NCBI GenBank assembly: GCA_015680685.1
Contig: MNCI01017890.1
Coordinates: forward strand, 1,063,332-1,127,331
Source: Gnetum montanum
Lineage: Eukaryota > Streptophyta > Gnetopsida > Gnetales > Gnetaceae
Length of the DNA stretch: 64,000 nt
Reading direction: 5' to 3'
The position numbers were made by a program, and so were the translations under genes. Numbering within the stretch: the first letter of the stretch is position 1; every line of letters starts with the position of its first letter. The notes beneath the pieces were generated by a model. It saw only the letters and a list, made by a program, of their open reading frames with translations. It had not been told where the DNA came from and made no database searches. Shown one piece after another: positions 1-11,458 of this stretch.

Positions 1-360
1 ATCTACCTTGAAGATGCATGATTGAGACTCTTATAGATGGTAAGCACCCTCATGACCAAAATAGGATTTATTATTAGAAATTCACTGACTAATACATTGA
101 AGAAGCACAAGTTCTTCTTCAGCAACTACCACTATCGTTTTCATTGAATAAGAAGAACCTAAGATAGAGAAAGAAGAAACCACTGGAATAGACTCAAAAA
201 ATGATGTTAGTGTTACTTGTAAGAGGGAACCTCTTCTAGATATCCTAAAAAAAGGAGGCATGTCTGGTAATCTAGATGGAGGAATGGAAGTTTATTCGAA
301 AGTGGCACCTTCATCATCTCTATCCATCTCTTGGATAAAGTACTATCACTTCATAGACAT

Positions 361-1520
361 CTACAACACAAAAAAAAATCAACATCATACAAAGGAAAGA
401 TGGAAGTATTCAAACCTTTAAATAACTAAAACTTACCTCTAATTTTTTTCCCTTATCTTCTCTTAAACTTTTTCAAGTTTTTTAGGGTTGTTGTTGAGCC
501 TTTTGTAGGACTTGTTGTCTTATAACTACTAGACTGCCAGAAATTTTCCTAATACGTTGCTTTTGCAAAAATAAATTTATTAGAAAAAACAAATAAGACA
601 TTAAACTAAGTTATTGTGTATATATGTGTATGTATATTTAAATACATACCTTGGGAGTAGAAAACATGATTTGTTCTTGTGGTTGAACAATACCAAAGTT
701 GAAGTACCTTGAACTTCTTCAACTTGTGTAGCTCCAGCACTATGCATTAGTTCATTCTACAGCCCAGATTGCACTATCAAATACATAAAATAAATACATA
801 ATCAACAACAAGGAAATAATAAAAACATTAAAATACCTCATTGATTTTCTCCTGATTCTAAGCATGCTGTAAAGCCAACTAACCTTTTTTGGCATCCATA
901 ATCTTACTCCTTATAACTCTCTCATATTCAAAAAATTCAAGGCATAACCAAGGATTGTAATGACTAAAATTTTTTTTTGGATGGTCATAACTTAGGATCA
1001 TACACATGAACAAGGATACACAAACTAGGGTATAAGATTTGGAAGGATTTTGCTAGGCAACAGTAATTCCAATCATGGCATTATACCAGGCAGAGAAATA
1101 AGACAACGACCAATCATAAATTCTACCAATTATGCCACCATGAAGTATGAAAATAAAATAAGAATTAACATAGGATTGCTATCTATACCACAAAACCTTG
1201 CTATAGATAAGTAGACATAAATCCATGTAAACCTCATTAATAAAATCTCCATGAACAAATTGGTTTTTTCCAAGGGTAGAATCAGTAAGATAATCAGATA
1301 ATTCCTTCTTGCAAAAAGATTTAAATTTTGGGGAATAAGTTAAAGTAATTAAAGGATCCTGTCCTTGCTAAAAACTTAAGGTTTCTTGAATATCACAAAG
1401 AAGGATTGTTATTGCTCTAAAAACTAAATGGGTAGTAGAACTTTTCTTACTATTGTAATGTTCACATCATTCCATAAGAACATCCTTGTAATGGGAGACT
1501 CTAAAAATAGGGAAAACAAG
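361..1520 (-). pseudogene. Decayed, probably spliced ORF of unknown family
   Basis: On the minus strand, one reading frame from about 1500 down to 837 reads as ordinary hydrophilic protein, broken only by TAG or TGA codons that look like mutated CAG, CGA or TGG. Plausible GT-AG introns follow: 774-836, 560-649 and 361-436, each with a GTATNT- or GTAAG-like donor. The exon at 650-773 stays open except for one TAG. I recognise no domain. It could be a transposase-type gene with introns or a degraded host gene. The short introns and shared frame are seen in the sequence; the gene model is inference. Nothing else on either strand of this stretch is convincing. Confidence 0.33.
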
Positions 1521-1759
1521 TAAATTAGCAGACCTAGAAGTGGTAAGGTACTAGAAACCTTCCCTTCTCAAGTAAACTACGAAAACAATCGAAAGTAGAG
1601 AGTACATTATTTTGGTGTAAAATAATAGTGGGCAATTTGACAGTGACCTGAAGGGGTTTGAGGTGAAGCTTAACGTTTAGGAGTCATGATAAAGATGGTT
1701 AGAGTTCTTTGATGATAGGAAATCTTCAAGCTTCTCTGCTATCCATCTTCTCTTGATAT

Positions 1760-3020
1760 TGAGTTGTGATGGGCAAGTCATCCTTCTTCTCACATTTATA
1801 ATACAATTGTAAGAATCTTAGTAAAAGCAAAGAGAAAGTTATAACTTAAGTTGAACAAAGATTTAATAAAAGCTAACGTGCACTCTTTTAAAGAAAAAGG
1901 TAATGTTTACTTTTTATTTTTAAAAAGCTAACATGATGTTATAATTTCAATGTTCACTAAAAATGGAATTATCTATTGTTTAACTCAAAGAGCTCTCCAA
2001 GACGATTCCAATGGTACCAATTTCATCAAAATCTAACTTACAGTTTGAAAGATATGGTAATTCTCGAGTTACATGTAGTTTTTAGAAAAAATTTAAAAAT
2101 TAATTTAAATTCTTTTATTTTAATTTTAAATTTTTTAAAAAAATTGGGGTGTGGGGGGTAGGAGGTCTCAGGTTCAAACCCAAGCCCCAAGAAATTGTAT
2201 ATAAAAAAAATTTATTAAAAATATATAAAAAATAAAAAAGAAAGACCTTTTTGAGGAGCTCAGTAAGCACAACCAGATAGAGAGCCTCAACATCTATAAT
2301 GACCTCACTAACCACATGATTGGCAACATCTACATTCAGGTCCACAAGGAAGATTAGGTGACCACAACCTTACATGCACTTTCTGGAAGATTGTATACTA
2401 TACACCCAATTTTGGCCAATTTTTCACTTGTTACGAACTTTCACAAGCCCACTTATAGGCATTATGAGGAGGATTCATGTAATCATGGAGGGCTCTATAG
2501 CGTTATGCACTTAAAGAAGGTTAGCTATGAGCTTAAGCAGAAGCTTTTCAGATGCAGCTGCCAAAGTAGAAGTCGTAGCCCTAGGAGACAGAGATGGAGA
2601 AGCTCATTCGTAAGCCAAACCATGCCAGAAAGTAATCATTCAACATCCAAAAATATATGACAGAAAGCTAGATCACAAACTAGATTGCACTACAAGTGAA
2701 GAACCTCAAATCCAAAACATGGATCCACACTAAAACATAAAACATTAAAATGAAATCAAATACATTTCAAAAGAAATGACAATTTGAACATCAAAGAAAT
2801 TTGAACTTCAACAATGCATACACGTGCATGGCATGTGTTTCAAAAAAGAAACACAACATATTTCACTTAAAGATCACATAGACATGCATCTTTCTTCCTC
2901 TAAAAATCCTAAGTCTAAAAAATACATTCAACAAAAACTAAAACTAAGGGTTTTGTTTCATCTTTCAACCATGTGAATCTAGAAGATTATCCCTAGAAGA
3001 TGAACGATGACCTGCTAGGG
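1760..3020. other. AT-rich spacer without recognisable gene
   Basis: The short open frames here are low-complexity and lack protein-like composition. A tRNA box-B-like word (ggttcaaaccc) at about 2171-2182 may be a SINE remnant, but no matching box A was found at the right distance. The purine- and T-rich tracts at 2095-2240 explain the apparent ORFs. Confidence 0.5.
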
Positions 3021-3399
3021 CCTTCGCTTGCACTTGTTCGCATTCCAGATTCTACTACTCAATTTTTGCCCTCTGCTCAACACTTCCTTCTTGAACAGGG
3101 CTTATGTTCTACTACTTAGGGGTTCGGCTCCTATTTTGATCTCAACCGGGGAATCCATGGTAGCCACTGGAATAATCCCTATTTCTATCCCTCTCCTTGT
3201 GCCTTCCTCGTGGAGGAGGGCCATGTCTACCAAACCTTAGTCCCAATCCCACTCATGATAAGCTCCAAGTCTATCTCATTAACCACTCAAACACATTGAC
3301 TTTTTATGGGGAATTGCCATCACAACCACGTCATGCTTGTCTTCTGCCACCTATCGCCACACCTCATCATGCTTGCCCTCCACCATCTACCACCGACTC

Positions 3400-3770
3400 A
3401 CCTACACCATCCACCATCGATGGTCATGCCACGCCTATGCCTTTTGTCACTATGCAGCACCTGCACCTACACCTACTACCATGCTACCGGGTGCTACACC
3501 TACCATCACCTACCCACTACGTACCATAGAAAACCACCTTTGGTGCTACATAAAATTGCTTCCAGCACTACAGAAAACCACCTTTAGTAACACTCAAAAC
3601 TACCTTCAGTACCACCCCAAACCTACTTCAAAACTACCCAAAACCACCTCTAGCACTACCCAAATCCATCTCCAACACTACCAAAAACTATCTTTAGCAC
3701 TATTAAAACTGTCTCTAGCATCATCAAAAATGGCCTCTTCAAACACCATCAAAAATCACCTCTGCATGTG
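3400..3770. repeat. Degenerate short tandem repeat, ACC/CAC-rich
   Basis: Around 3530-3770 a unit of roughly 20-24 bases recurs many times with drift. It has an AAACCACCTTTAGCACTACC-like core and variants such as aaaactacccaaaaccacc. A related CCACCATC-rich stretch precedes it at about 3370-3440. All three forward frames stay open across it because the repeat is C-, A- and T-rich with few stop words, so the Thr/Pro/His-rich ORFs at 3197-3780 are most likely by-products. A real repeat-containing protein fragment is not excluded. Confidence 0.6.
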
Positions 3771-4048
3771 TAGGCCCTAAGATAAGTTGTGTGGACCCCC
3801 GAGATAAGCCATAGGAACCACAATGGACCACATTAGCCCACAAGATGGCTGTGTGGACCCTAAAATAGGTCATCTTCTGTTAATAGATGGGAAAATTAAA
3901 TTTCCCAATAATTGATAGGAATTTCAAAATTTCTATCAACTGAAAAAAAAATTTCACCCATAATTGTTAATTTAAATTGAAAATGTGCTTACTTATTTTC
4001 AAAAATTTGAATTGGCACCTTGGTAACAAGGGGGATAAAAACTTTTTC

Positions 4049-4104
4049 ATTAAGCATCCTCATTTTCAAGTATAACTAGGATGGGTGACCTCTCAGGATA
4101 TCTT
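4049..4104 (+). repeat. 5S rRNA-like segment (3' half, box A to box C)
   Basis: The segment follows the 3' half of plant 5S rRNA in order: attaagcatcc for box A (gttaagcgtgc), then taactaggatgggtgacc for the box C region, then a degraded gggaagtcct. Most differences from the 5S sequence I remember are transitions. It lies about 390 bases upstream of a gypsy gag. A second copy is at 59732-59788. Cassandra elements are known to carry 5S sequence in their LTRs, and similar words occur in some chromovirus LTRs, so this is probably retrotransposon-borne rather than a 5S gene; the 5' half is absent. Confidence 0.65.
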
Positions 4105-4442
4105 GAAAAACATGCAAGTTTTGTAAATTTAAAATGGCTATAACTTTTGAATCCAGAGTCCATTTTTAACCAAAAATAATAATTCCAATAGATGTAAACC
4201 TTTTGGACTCAATAGAACTATCAAATTTAGCTTTTGGATTATAGAAAATTAGCATTTTAATCCATTATTTAAGGTCCCAAAAATAATTAGGATTTGATAC
4301 TTAACAAGAACTCCATGAAAGTTTCAACTTCTCCAACAACTGACTACTGATTTTGAGGTCTATAGCTAAGAATCACCAACATACTTAATTTCTTCAACTT
4401 ACTGATGTCCAAAACCTAAAGAAAATTGGAGAGAAATGGAGG

Positions 4443-5550
4443 CTTGAGTTAATGACTAGATGAATGCCCTTGAAGATCAAATTAATGAGATTAGGGATGT
4501 TCAAGAAGAACTTCATCACTCAAACTAGGGGTTCAGGGCAATGATGCAAAATATGTTTGAGGAAATTAGGAAATTTTCCTAGAGTTTAGTGGATAAATGG
4601 TCAGATGTGCAAGGAAAGATGGATTCCTTTGTGAACTCCATCAAGCAATTAATCAACCATCTCATTCAACCTTCAAATCCTACCCACAATCTACCTAGGA
4701 AACAACATTAAGATCAAAATCAACTTCCCCCTAGGGATCCACACCAAAAACAACCACCACTGGCTAGTGGATAGGATACAAAAATCCCTCTTGTAGACCA
4801 TAGAATTGAAACTAAATATGAGGGATATGGGAACTAGCTTAATCCAACTAGAGAATCATTGACACAAGATCATGCTAAGAAAGTCAAATTAGATCATTAT
4901 GAAGAAGCCCCTATATTCAGTGCTAAGGCAAAGGATTGGCTTGATACAATGAAAAATTACTTTGATATGTTAACTTTGTCAAGCCATGAACATTTAGAAG
5001 CTATCTCCTTGTATTTAAGAGGACATGCAGCAACATGGTGGAATGGACTGAGATCTCAAGGTTTGATTACAAATTGGTTTCATTTTTATAGATATTTTGA
5101 ATAGAAATTTGTACTTAATTCTTTCCTCAAAGAGTGCAAAATAAGATTTGATTCCTTAAGATTGGGAAGGTGATCCATAGATGATTACTACAAGGAATTT
5201 TGTGATCTTTTTGAGTATGTAAGTTATCATGATGAGGGAGAATTAGCTTCAAAATTCATTAGAGGACTACATGCTTAACTATGTCCTCAAACATGAGCCC
5301 ATAATTCTCAAACCATTGATGAAGCATATAGAATTGCTAAGGATTATGAGGAATCAAATCATATACGAGCTACCCTTCAAGAAGCAACTCTTTGACAAGC
5401 TACCTTTCCACAAGCAACAATAGAGAAAACACCAACCAAAAGAACTCGATCAGAATTAGGATGTTTTGTTTGTGGCAAAGATCATTTTAAATGAGACTGT
5501 CCAAAATTTCAAGCAAAAATACAAAGGACCAACCAAATCAAGAATTAAAA
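4443..5550 (+). pseudogene. Chromovirus gag remnant
   Basis: The reading frame has a helical N terminus and then the retrotransposon gag core near 4890-5280, including the typical L..YLRGHAATWW signature (around 5010-5040) and an SIDDYYKEF segment. A CCHC zinc knuckle begins CFVCGKDHFK at about 5461. Stops at 5102, 5172, 5278 and elsewhere are TAG, TGA or TAA where Q, R or W codons are expected. The longest uninterrupted piece is 4859-5101. Gag would form the virus-like particle that packages element RNA; this copy cannot. Confidence 0.8.
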
Positions 5551-5559
5551 ATCCAACCC

Positions 5560-6141
5560 AAACATGAACAAAGAAAAAATTTCAACCACCACCATAGTCA
5601 TGAAGAAGATATTTGCATCAACTAAATCAAGTTTGCTTAAATTTCAATTTTCTTTACTAATTTTTGAAGGTTTAATTAAAGGTAAACAAATTAAATTTTT
5701 GATTGATAGTGTGCCAGTGATAACTTTATTTATCCAAAATTATTTAATTTATTGAAATTAAGTTTATCTTCCAAGAAAATTATTAAGATAGAACTGGTAG
5801 ATGGAACAATGGTGAGCAAGCATACCAAGTATGAAGAAATTAAGTTTACCTTGCAAAATATGCCTTTAATTGATGAATTCTTTGAATTTGAAATAGGTGA
5901 TGTTGATGCAATTTTAGAAATGTCTTGCCTACAAAAATTTGATATTACTGCCTACTTTGGAACTTGTATTTTAGAAGTTCCAACCACTGACAGAGTTAGG
6001 ATTCTAAGAGGGGTAGGAATAGCAAAGAAAATTCAAGGGGTAGGAATAGCACAGAAAATTCATATGATAACTACTAAGCAACCAAAAAGATTAGTCAAAA
6101 AAGGTGCTATGATGTTGGCTGTCAAAGTAACCCAACATTAG
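5560..6141 (+). pseudogene. Chromovirus protease remnant
   Basis: The retropepsin active site is visible as LIDSVPVITLF at about 5698-5735, where the family has [LF]-[IV]-D-[ST]-G-[AS]: the catalytic Asp is kept but the following Gly is Val, so it would be inactive. Downstream, ILEMSCLQKFDITAYF (about 5910-5960) corresponds to the conserved ILGMDWLxxY-type C-terminal motif. Two pieces, 5564-5754 and 5752-6141, lie in different frames. A short direct repeat (GVGIAKKIQ / GVGIAQKIH) sits near 6011-6062. Confidence 0.75.
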
Positions 6142-6445
6142 AGATATTCAAGTATTGAGATTCTGAAAGAACTTAAGGAACACAAAGATTCAATATTTGG
6201 TAAAACTAGAGAACTACCTCCAAAAAGAATCATTAAGCATGCTATTGATATTTTTCCTAGTACACAACCTATTTCAAAATCCCCTTATAGATTTTCTACT
6301 TCTAAATTAAGAGAATTAAAGGTACAATTAGACCAATTATTGAAAGAAGAAAAAATTTGACCTACCTTATTACCTTGAGGTGCACCAATCTTATTCATTA
6401 AAAAGAAAGATGGTACACTAAGATTATGCATCAATTATAGAGAAT
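6142..6445 (+). pseudogene. N-terminal reverse transcriptase fragment
   Basis: The translation runs from a protease-RT linker into the hallmark RT start: SKSPYRFS, then a LRELKVQLDQLL helix, then [22 protein letters not shown] ending at the N of 6446. In intact elements the palm domain with YVDD follows; here it is absent. Instead the sequence turns back as an inverted copy at 6480-6778. One TGA (6358) and one TGA at the expected W of PSxWGAP interrupt the frame. Confidence 0.8.
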
Positions 6446-6778
6446 NTAATGGATAAGTATTTTTAATTGTCACTTTATTCAATTCTCTATAATTGATGCA
6501 TAATCTTAGTGTATCATCTTTCTTTTTAATGAATAAGATTGGTGCACCTCAAGGTAATAAGGTAGGTCAAATTTTTTCTTCTTTCAATAATTGGTCTAAT
6601 TGTACCTTTAATTCTCTTAATTTAGAAGTAGAAAATCTATAAGGGGATTTTGAAATAGGTTGTGTACTAGGAAAAATATCAATAGCATGCTTAATGATTC
6701 TTTTTGGAGGTAGTTCTCTAGTTTTACCAAATATTGAATCTTTGTGTTCCTTAAGTTCTTTCAGAATCTCAATACTTN
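6146..6778. repeat. Near-perfect 300-base inverted repeat flanked by single Ns
   Basis: Bases 6480-6778 are the reverse complement of about 6147-6445, with one difference seen (gatggtac versus gatgatac) and a 33-base loop between. Both arms abut an isolated N (6446, 6779). The arms are RT coding sequence in an otherwise heavily mutated element, so near identity cannot be ancient. A gap-filling or contig-joining artefact is the simplest explanation. Confidence 0.9.
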
Positions 6779-6825
6779 GCGCTAAATTGAGTAAATGTGA
6801 ACTCTTTAAGGAAGAAGTTTCATAA

Positions 6826-7580
6826 TTGGATCATATAGTTTCTAAGGAAGGATTGCAAGTAGATCCAACAAAAATTAGTGCAATCCAGGCCTAGCCTGAA
6901 TTAAAAAATGTTACAGTGGTTCATAGCTTCTTGGGTTTAGTCAGTTTTTATCAACGTTTCATTAAAGATTAGTCTACCTTGGTAGCCCCATTGATTAACC
7001 TTTTGCAGGAGAAACATGTATTCAAGTTTGATGAAAAATGTAGGGAATCTTTCTCATATTAAAGATGCTACTTACAATAGCATCTATTTTGAGAATTCCA
7101 AATGAAGAATTACCATTTGAAGTATCCACGGATGCTTATGGAATAGGAATCAGTGTAGTTCTTTTACAAGGAGATAAAGCAATATGTTATGAATCTCATA
7201 AATTACGAGGAGCTGAGGTAAATTACTCAATCCATGATTTAGAATTACTAATAATTATTCATGCTTTGAAAGTTTGGAGACATTATCTTTGCAAAAAAAA
7301 GGTTTTTACTATAAAGAAATCATAAAAGTTTAGACTATTTTCAGAGACAACCTATTTTGAATACTTTTCAAAGAAAATGAGTAGAATTATTGGCTAAATA
7401 TTATTTTGAAATCAAATATATTCCTAGTAAGAAAAATGTGGTAGCTGATGCTCTTAGTCGAATTTGGAACTTAATGATAGGTGTGGTAATGGCCCCTATG
7501 GAAGAAGAAATCAAGGAACAAATAAAAGAAGATCCTTATTTTAAAAATATTTTAACCAATATTTCCTATGAGGCTTGATA
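6826..7580 (+). pseudogene. RT thumb and RNase H remnant
   Basis: After the palindrome the element resumes at the RT thumb/connection: a FLGLVSFYQRFIKD segment near 6925-6970 and a PLINLLQE segment. RNase H follows in the piece 7065-7325: FEVSTDAYGIGISVVLLQ carries the first catalytic Asp, and NYSIHDLELLIIIHALKVWRHYL the Glu region. The end of the domain at 7390-7460 keeps YIPSKKNVVADALSR, the usual NxxADALSR terminus. Frameshifts and TAA stops separate the pieces. Confidence 0.82.
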
Positions 7581-7599
7581 TAAACTTACCTCTAACGGT

Positions 7600-8430
7600 T
7601 TCTTAATTAAAGAACAAAGAGTGTGCATACCATAATGAAATTGGAGACTAAGGTTGTTGTGTGAAGCACATGAAGTACCATATGCAGGGGACACCCAAGT
7701 TATATTAAGACCTATATGATAATTCACAAATGTTATTTTTAGCCTAGAATGAAGAATGATATGTCCTCATATGTTAAAAATTATTCAATGTGCCAAAGAA
7801 TAAAAGTGAAATAGAGAAAACCCAATGGATTATTACGACCTATGGAAGTCCCAACCTGGAAATGGGAAGATGTCACTATGGATTTCATTGTGGGATTTCC
7901 AATAACCAAAAATGGAAATGACTCAATTTTTTTAGTGATTAATCATCTATCAAAAATGGCACATATCTGAAAACATAGTCCTGGATTTCCCAAAAAATTT
8001 TGTAGTGATTAATCATCTATCAAAAATGGCACAAGAAGAAGTAGCCCAAAAATTTGTACATGAAGTATTTTCATTGCATGGTTGTCCAAAATCTATCACC
8101 TTGAATAAAGATTCCAACCTCATATCTGAATTCTAGAAAACTTTCTTTAGAGACATTGGAACCTAGTGGAAATTTAGCATAGCTTATTATCTTGAGACTG
8201 ATGGGAAAACCAAACATATGAATAGAATAGTAGAAGATATCCTATGAAGCTATGTCAGGAGTAGACTAAAAACATGGGAGAATTATTTTCATCTAGCAAA
8301 ATTTTCCTATAATAATAATTATCAAGGTTCTATACATCAAACACCATTCGAAATAGTATATGGCTGTAATTGTCGTACACCACTAACCTAGGCAAATCCA
8401 ACCTCAAGAATAAAATGGAAGGAAGAAGAA
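7600..8430 (+). pseudogene. Chromovirus integrase remnant
   Basis: A degraded zinc-binding region lies near 7650-7800 (ending in a SMCQR-like KxKxRKPNGLL segment). The core starts with MDFIVGFPITKNGNDSIFLVINHLSKMAH near 7879-7965, whose first residues include the first catalytic Asp. The rest is broken until TPFEIVYGCNCRTPL at about 8341-8385. A 31-base segment (tagtgattaatcatctatca...) is duplicated at 7931-7962 and 8002-8033, disrupting the core. Confidence 0.75.
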
Positions 8431-8439
8431 CTGAAAATA

Positions 8440-8966
8440 ATGGAAAAAATTGTTACAATAGTTAAAAAAAATTTACAAGCTACCCAAAACAAATATAAAG
8501 GATATGTAGGACAACATCAACTTAAAAAAGAATTCCAAGTAGGAGATCAAGTATTACTAAGAGTAAAACCTACCAGAAGTTCTCTTAAATTGGGAAAATA
8601 TACTAAATTGGTACCTAGATTTTGTCAACCTTTTGAAATCTCTAAAAAAAATTAGTGAAGTAGCATCTCAGTTGAATCTTCCAGCAACCTTAAACTTCAT
8701 CCAATTTTTCATGTGAGCTCGCTAAAGAAATTTTATGAAAATGATGTACCATATGTGCTGGATTGGAATACCTTGCCATTACGATCCAATGCCAACTATG
8801 AAGTTAGACCCATTACTATTAAAAACTAACAAACCAAGAAATTATGAAATAAAACTATCAACGAAGTGCTTGTTCAATGGTCAAATTATGATCAGCAAAC
8901 TTGGGAAAACAGGGAGTTTATTTTAAATAATTATCCCCGACTTTTTGAGCATCATGATATTGAATG
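8440..8966 (+). pseudogene. Integrase C terminus with chromodomain-like tail
   Basis: The piece 8440-8655 shows the GPY/F-type region: FQVGDQVLLRVKP, then LGKYTKLVPRFCQPFEI. After a frameshift the LHPIFHVSSLKKF motif follows (about 8690-8735). The last about 45 residues read VLVQWSNYDQQTWENREF and then NNYPRLFE, matching a chromodomain (LVKWxxYxxxxxTWE). Such domains direct chromovirus integration to modified histones. A TAA at about 8828 and other lesions make this copy non-functional. Confidence 0.8.
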
Positions 8967-9137
8967 ATAAATTGTATTTATTATGGATGTAATAAATTAT
9001 ATTTTATAATTTTTGATCTTCTATTTATATAGATGATAATGAGGAAAATAAAGAAACTGAAGCTAAGGAGTATAACAATGAAATAGCAGCTCAGCAGCTA
9101 GACATAGAGGAAGCACTCAAGGACTAGCTAGATGCCT

Positions 9138-9666
9138 AAGGGGGAGTAGATTGTGATATCTCATCCCTTGTTAATGGTGGAAACAATTGTAAATAATGTA
9201 ATTAACCTTCAAATGAAGGGGCACCTCATTATGAGGAGTTACGATTATTCATGTATCCCTCGGGAAAGGGTTTAACCTATGCCATTTAAGGTCAGGGTTA
9301 GATGTCGTGTTGGGCATGGAGTTGCAGAGCTAGGAGAGGCAAGTAACGAGACCTGAGTGAAGTAGCATAAGAAGGGATTGATCACCCCTTTGGTAGGATA
9401 GCCTAATCATGGTAGCAGTGCTAAATTTCCTCTAAGGCTTAAGTGGCATGGGAAGGTAATCCAGAGGGTGTTACAATACTCTCTTCTATTAATAAATTTT
9501 TTTCCATTTTCCTATTTTCATTCTTCAATACTAATTATATATTTACTAGTTAATTCATTTATTAAATATTTATAATGTTTATAGTATATTATCTAAGAAA
9601 ATGATGAATGCAATAAATGATGAACGTTTCTAGTATTTTTACAGCATCTAGGAATAGGATGTCATA
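9138..9666 (+). repeat. Polypurine tract and 3' LTR of the chromovirus
   Basis: The polypurine tract aagggggagtaga is at 9138-9150. The LTR runs from TGTGATATCTC (9152) to GATGTCATA (9666), matching the TGTGATATC...GATATCACA terminal inverted repeats usual for this group. Its 3' part resembles 61.44-61.67 kb, a second LTR of the same kind. No 5S-like segment is inside it. Confidence 0.72.
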
Positions 9667-11000
9667 CTACCATTTAATCTATCACATACTCATGTATCAA
9701 GCTAGCACCAATTAAACTAAGGAAAATTTATGATATGAACACTATTCCTTGCTAATATGTTTTTTGATTCATAAGTTTTTTGAAATAACTTATCTTACCT
9801 TTGCATTAAGTGTACTTCTCTCTTACTCTAATATGCAAGTATAAGTAATCTAGCCTAAATTCATTTATTAATATCAAGGTTAATGTAAAATACCTTCTTC
9901 TCAAAACCTTATTATTATTTTGATGTGATAATGTTGAGCTAATGTTACCTACATGTTACCTAATTCCTAGGTAATAGATGACCTCACTCACTATTATCCA
10001 ATATCAAACTTTAGTGCTTACCATTGCTCTAATACTTATAATATATGGGGAAGCTTTCAATGAAACTTGATGCTATCACCCATATACCTAGAAAAATTTC
10101 CCAAATCTATGCCCATTATTGGCTACCAACATTTTTTCACCCATCATTTCCCTTCTTTTCTCACTATTGTTGGGTCGAGTCATGTGTAGTATTAACGATG
10201 TTTCATCCAAGTAGTTAAAGAAACGTAGGGATCAATACAATATAGCAAATATGATCACTATGAACCTAACCTTAGTAACATCGAATGTCTAGTTGTGATG
10301 GTTGTTTCACTATAAACCGCATCTCCATGTTTCATTTACATCATAAGAAGACATCATTTTATCATGATTGATTTATGATGGTAGTTGAGAAATTAGTCAA
10401 CCAGGAGTTAGGGGATCCACTACTTATAGTCTAGTACATCATTTCCATGGTATTTCATTATATCTTGATATTCATATTTCTCTTGTATATTGTTCATATG
10501 ATGATTTATGCCCTTAGGTGATCAACATCATTATTAAGATTCCACTCCAACAAGAAGATTAGAAACAGGATCTAGTCTTATATATGTGTTCATACCATGT
10601 CATACCATAGCATAAACAATGACCAATGATGACCATCCAATCCTCCAACATAATCATACATGACTTGGCTTCTTAATTGGTCTAGCATTGTAGGTTACCA
10701 ATTGGTATCCTCTAACCTATATAAACATTTGTAGTTTAATTGTAGCTCTACAAATGACATTGTTGGTGAAGCAGAACAAGTATGCTTATAAATATTTAGA
10801 ATTTATTTAAAATTTTTTAATGCATTAATTATAATGTTGTTTACCTAAGTAGATAGTCCTAAAATCAGAAAGTTTTTTCTTTTCATATTTTTTTTTTTTA
10901 TGATGTCTACTTAATTTCAAGCTTGTGATGTCTCTGAATTTTCTTTGCTCATTATTAATATTTTTTTCTAGATTTGATGCCTTCCCCTTTAAATTTGTTT
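9667..11000. other. AT-rich stretch without recognisable gene
   Basis: No protein-like frame longer than about 60 codons and no LTR, SINE or RNA gene was found on either strand. The composition is like the decayed repeats around it. Confidence 0.5.
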
Positions 11001-11005
11001 AGTAT

Positions 11006-11162
11006 CTAACAATGAGATGATAGCCTAGTGGTAAGACTCTTGATTTGAAAGCTTCAAGCTACAGGTTTAATTTTGATGGGCAATGTTGAGTTAAAAAGTT
11101 CTAATTGAACATATATTTTGGGGTGTACCTATATTATAATTATTTTAAGGTTCTCATAGCCC
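11006..11162 (+). repeat. tRNA-derived SINE, cut by assembly gap
   Basis: Box A-like tagcctagtggtaag (11021-11035) is followed about 40 bases on by box B-like caggtttaattttga. The body then reads gggcaatgttgagtt...aagttctaattgaac...ggggtgtacctat. The same order of words occurs in copies near 27 and 30.9 kb. The copy runs into the N gap at 11163, so its 3' end is unknown. Confidence 0.72.
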
Positions 11163-11458
11163 NNNNNNNNNNNNNNNNNNNNNNNNNNNNNNNNNNNNNN
11201 NNNNNNNNNNNNNNNNNNNNNNNNNNNNNNNNNNNNNNNNNNNNNNNNNNNNNNNNNNNNNNNNNNNNNNNNNNNNNNNNNNNNNNNNNNNNNNNNNNNN
11301 NNNNNNNNNNNNNNNNNNNNNNNNNNNNNNNNNNNNNNNNNNNNNNNNNNNNNNNNNNNNNNNNNNNNNNNNNNNNNNNNNNNNNNNNNNNNNNNNNNNN
11401 NNNNNNNNNNNNNNNNNNNNNNNNNNNNNNNNNNNNNNNNNNNNNNNNNNNNNNNNNN
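11163..11458. other. Assembly gap (296 N)
   Basis: An unbroken run of N; open frames spanning it are meaningless. Confidence 0.99.

Larger units (their letters stand above)
4440..9666 (+). mobile_element. Degenerate Ty3/gypsy chromovirus with 3' LTR
   Basis: Gag, zinc knuckle, protease, start of RT, RNase H, integrase and a chromodomain-like C terminus lie in chromovirus order, followed by a polypurine tract (aagggggagtaga) and an LTR of 515 bases. Every module is broken by stops and frameshifts. The core of RT is missing, replaced by an inverted copy of its first 300 bases between single Ns. No 5' LTR matching the 3' LTR was found upstream; the stretch at 3768-4430 carrying the 5S-like segment may belong to a different LTR or leader. 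Placement among Tekay/Galadriel/Reina lineages was not attempted. Confidence 0.85.

Noticed and set aside
2115-2345. Minus-strand ORF rich in Phe and Leu, and a box-B-like word
   Set aside because: The ORF is driven by A- and T-rich tracts; box B alone without box A is not enough for a SINE call.
3028-3780. Overlapping Thr/Pro/His-rich ORFs in three frames
   Set aside because: All frames stay open because the sequence is a degenerate ACC/CAC-rich tandem repeat with few stop words; no domain or conserved frame.
11021-11075. Possible tRNA gene at the box A/box B pair
   Set aside because: The stems do not pair as a cloverleaf, and the same sequence recurs as a SINE with a common body.
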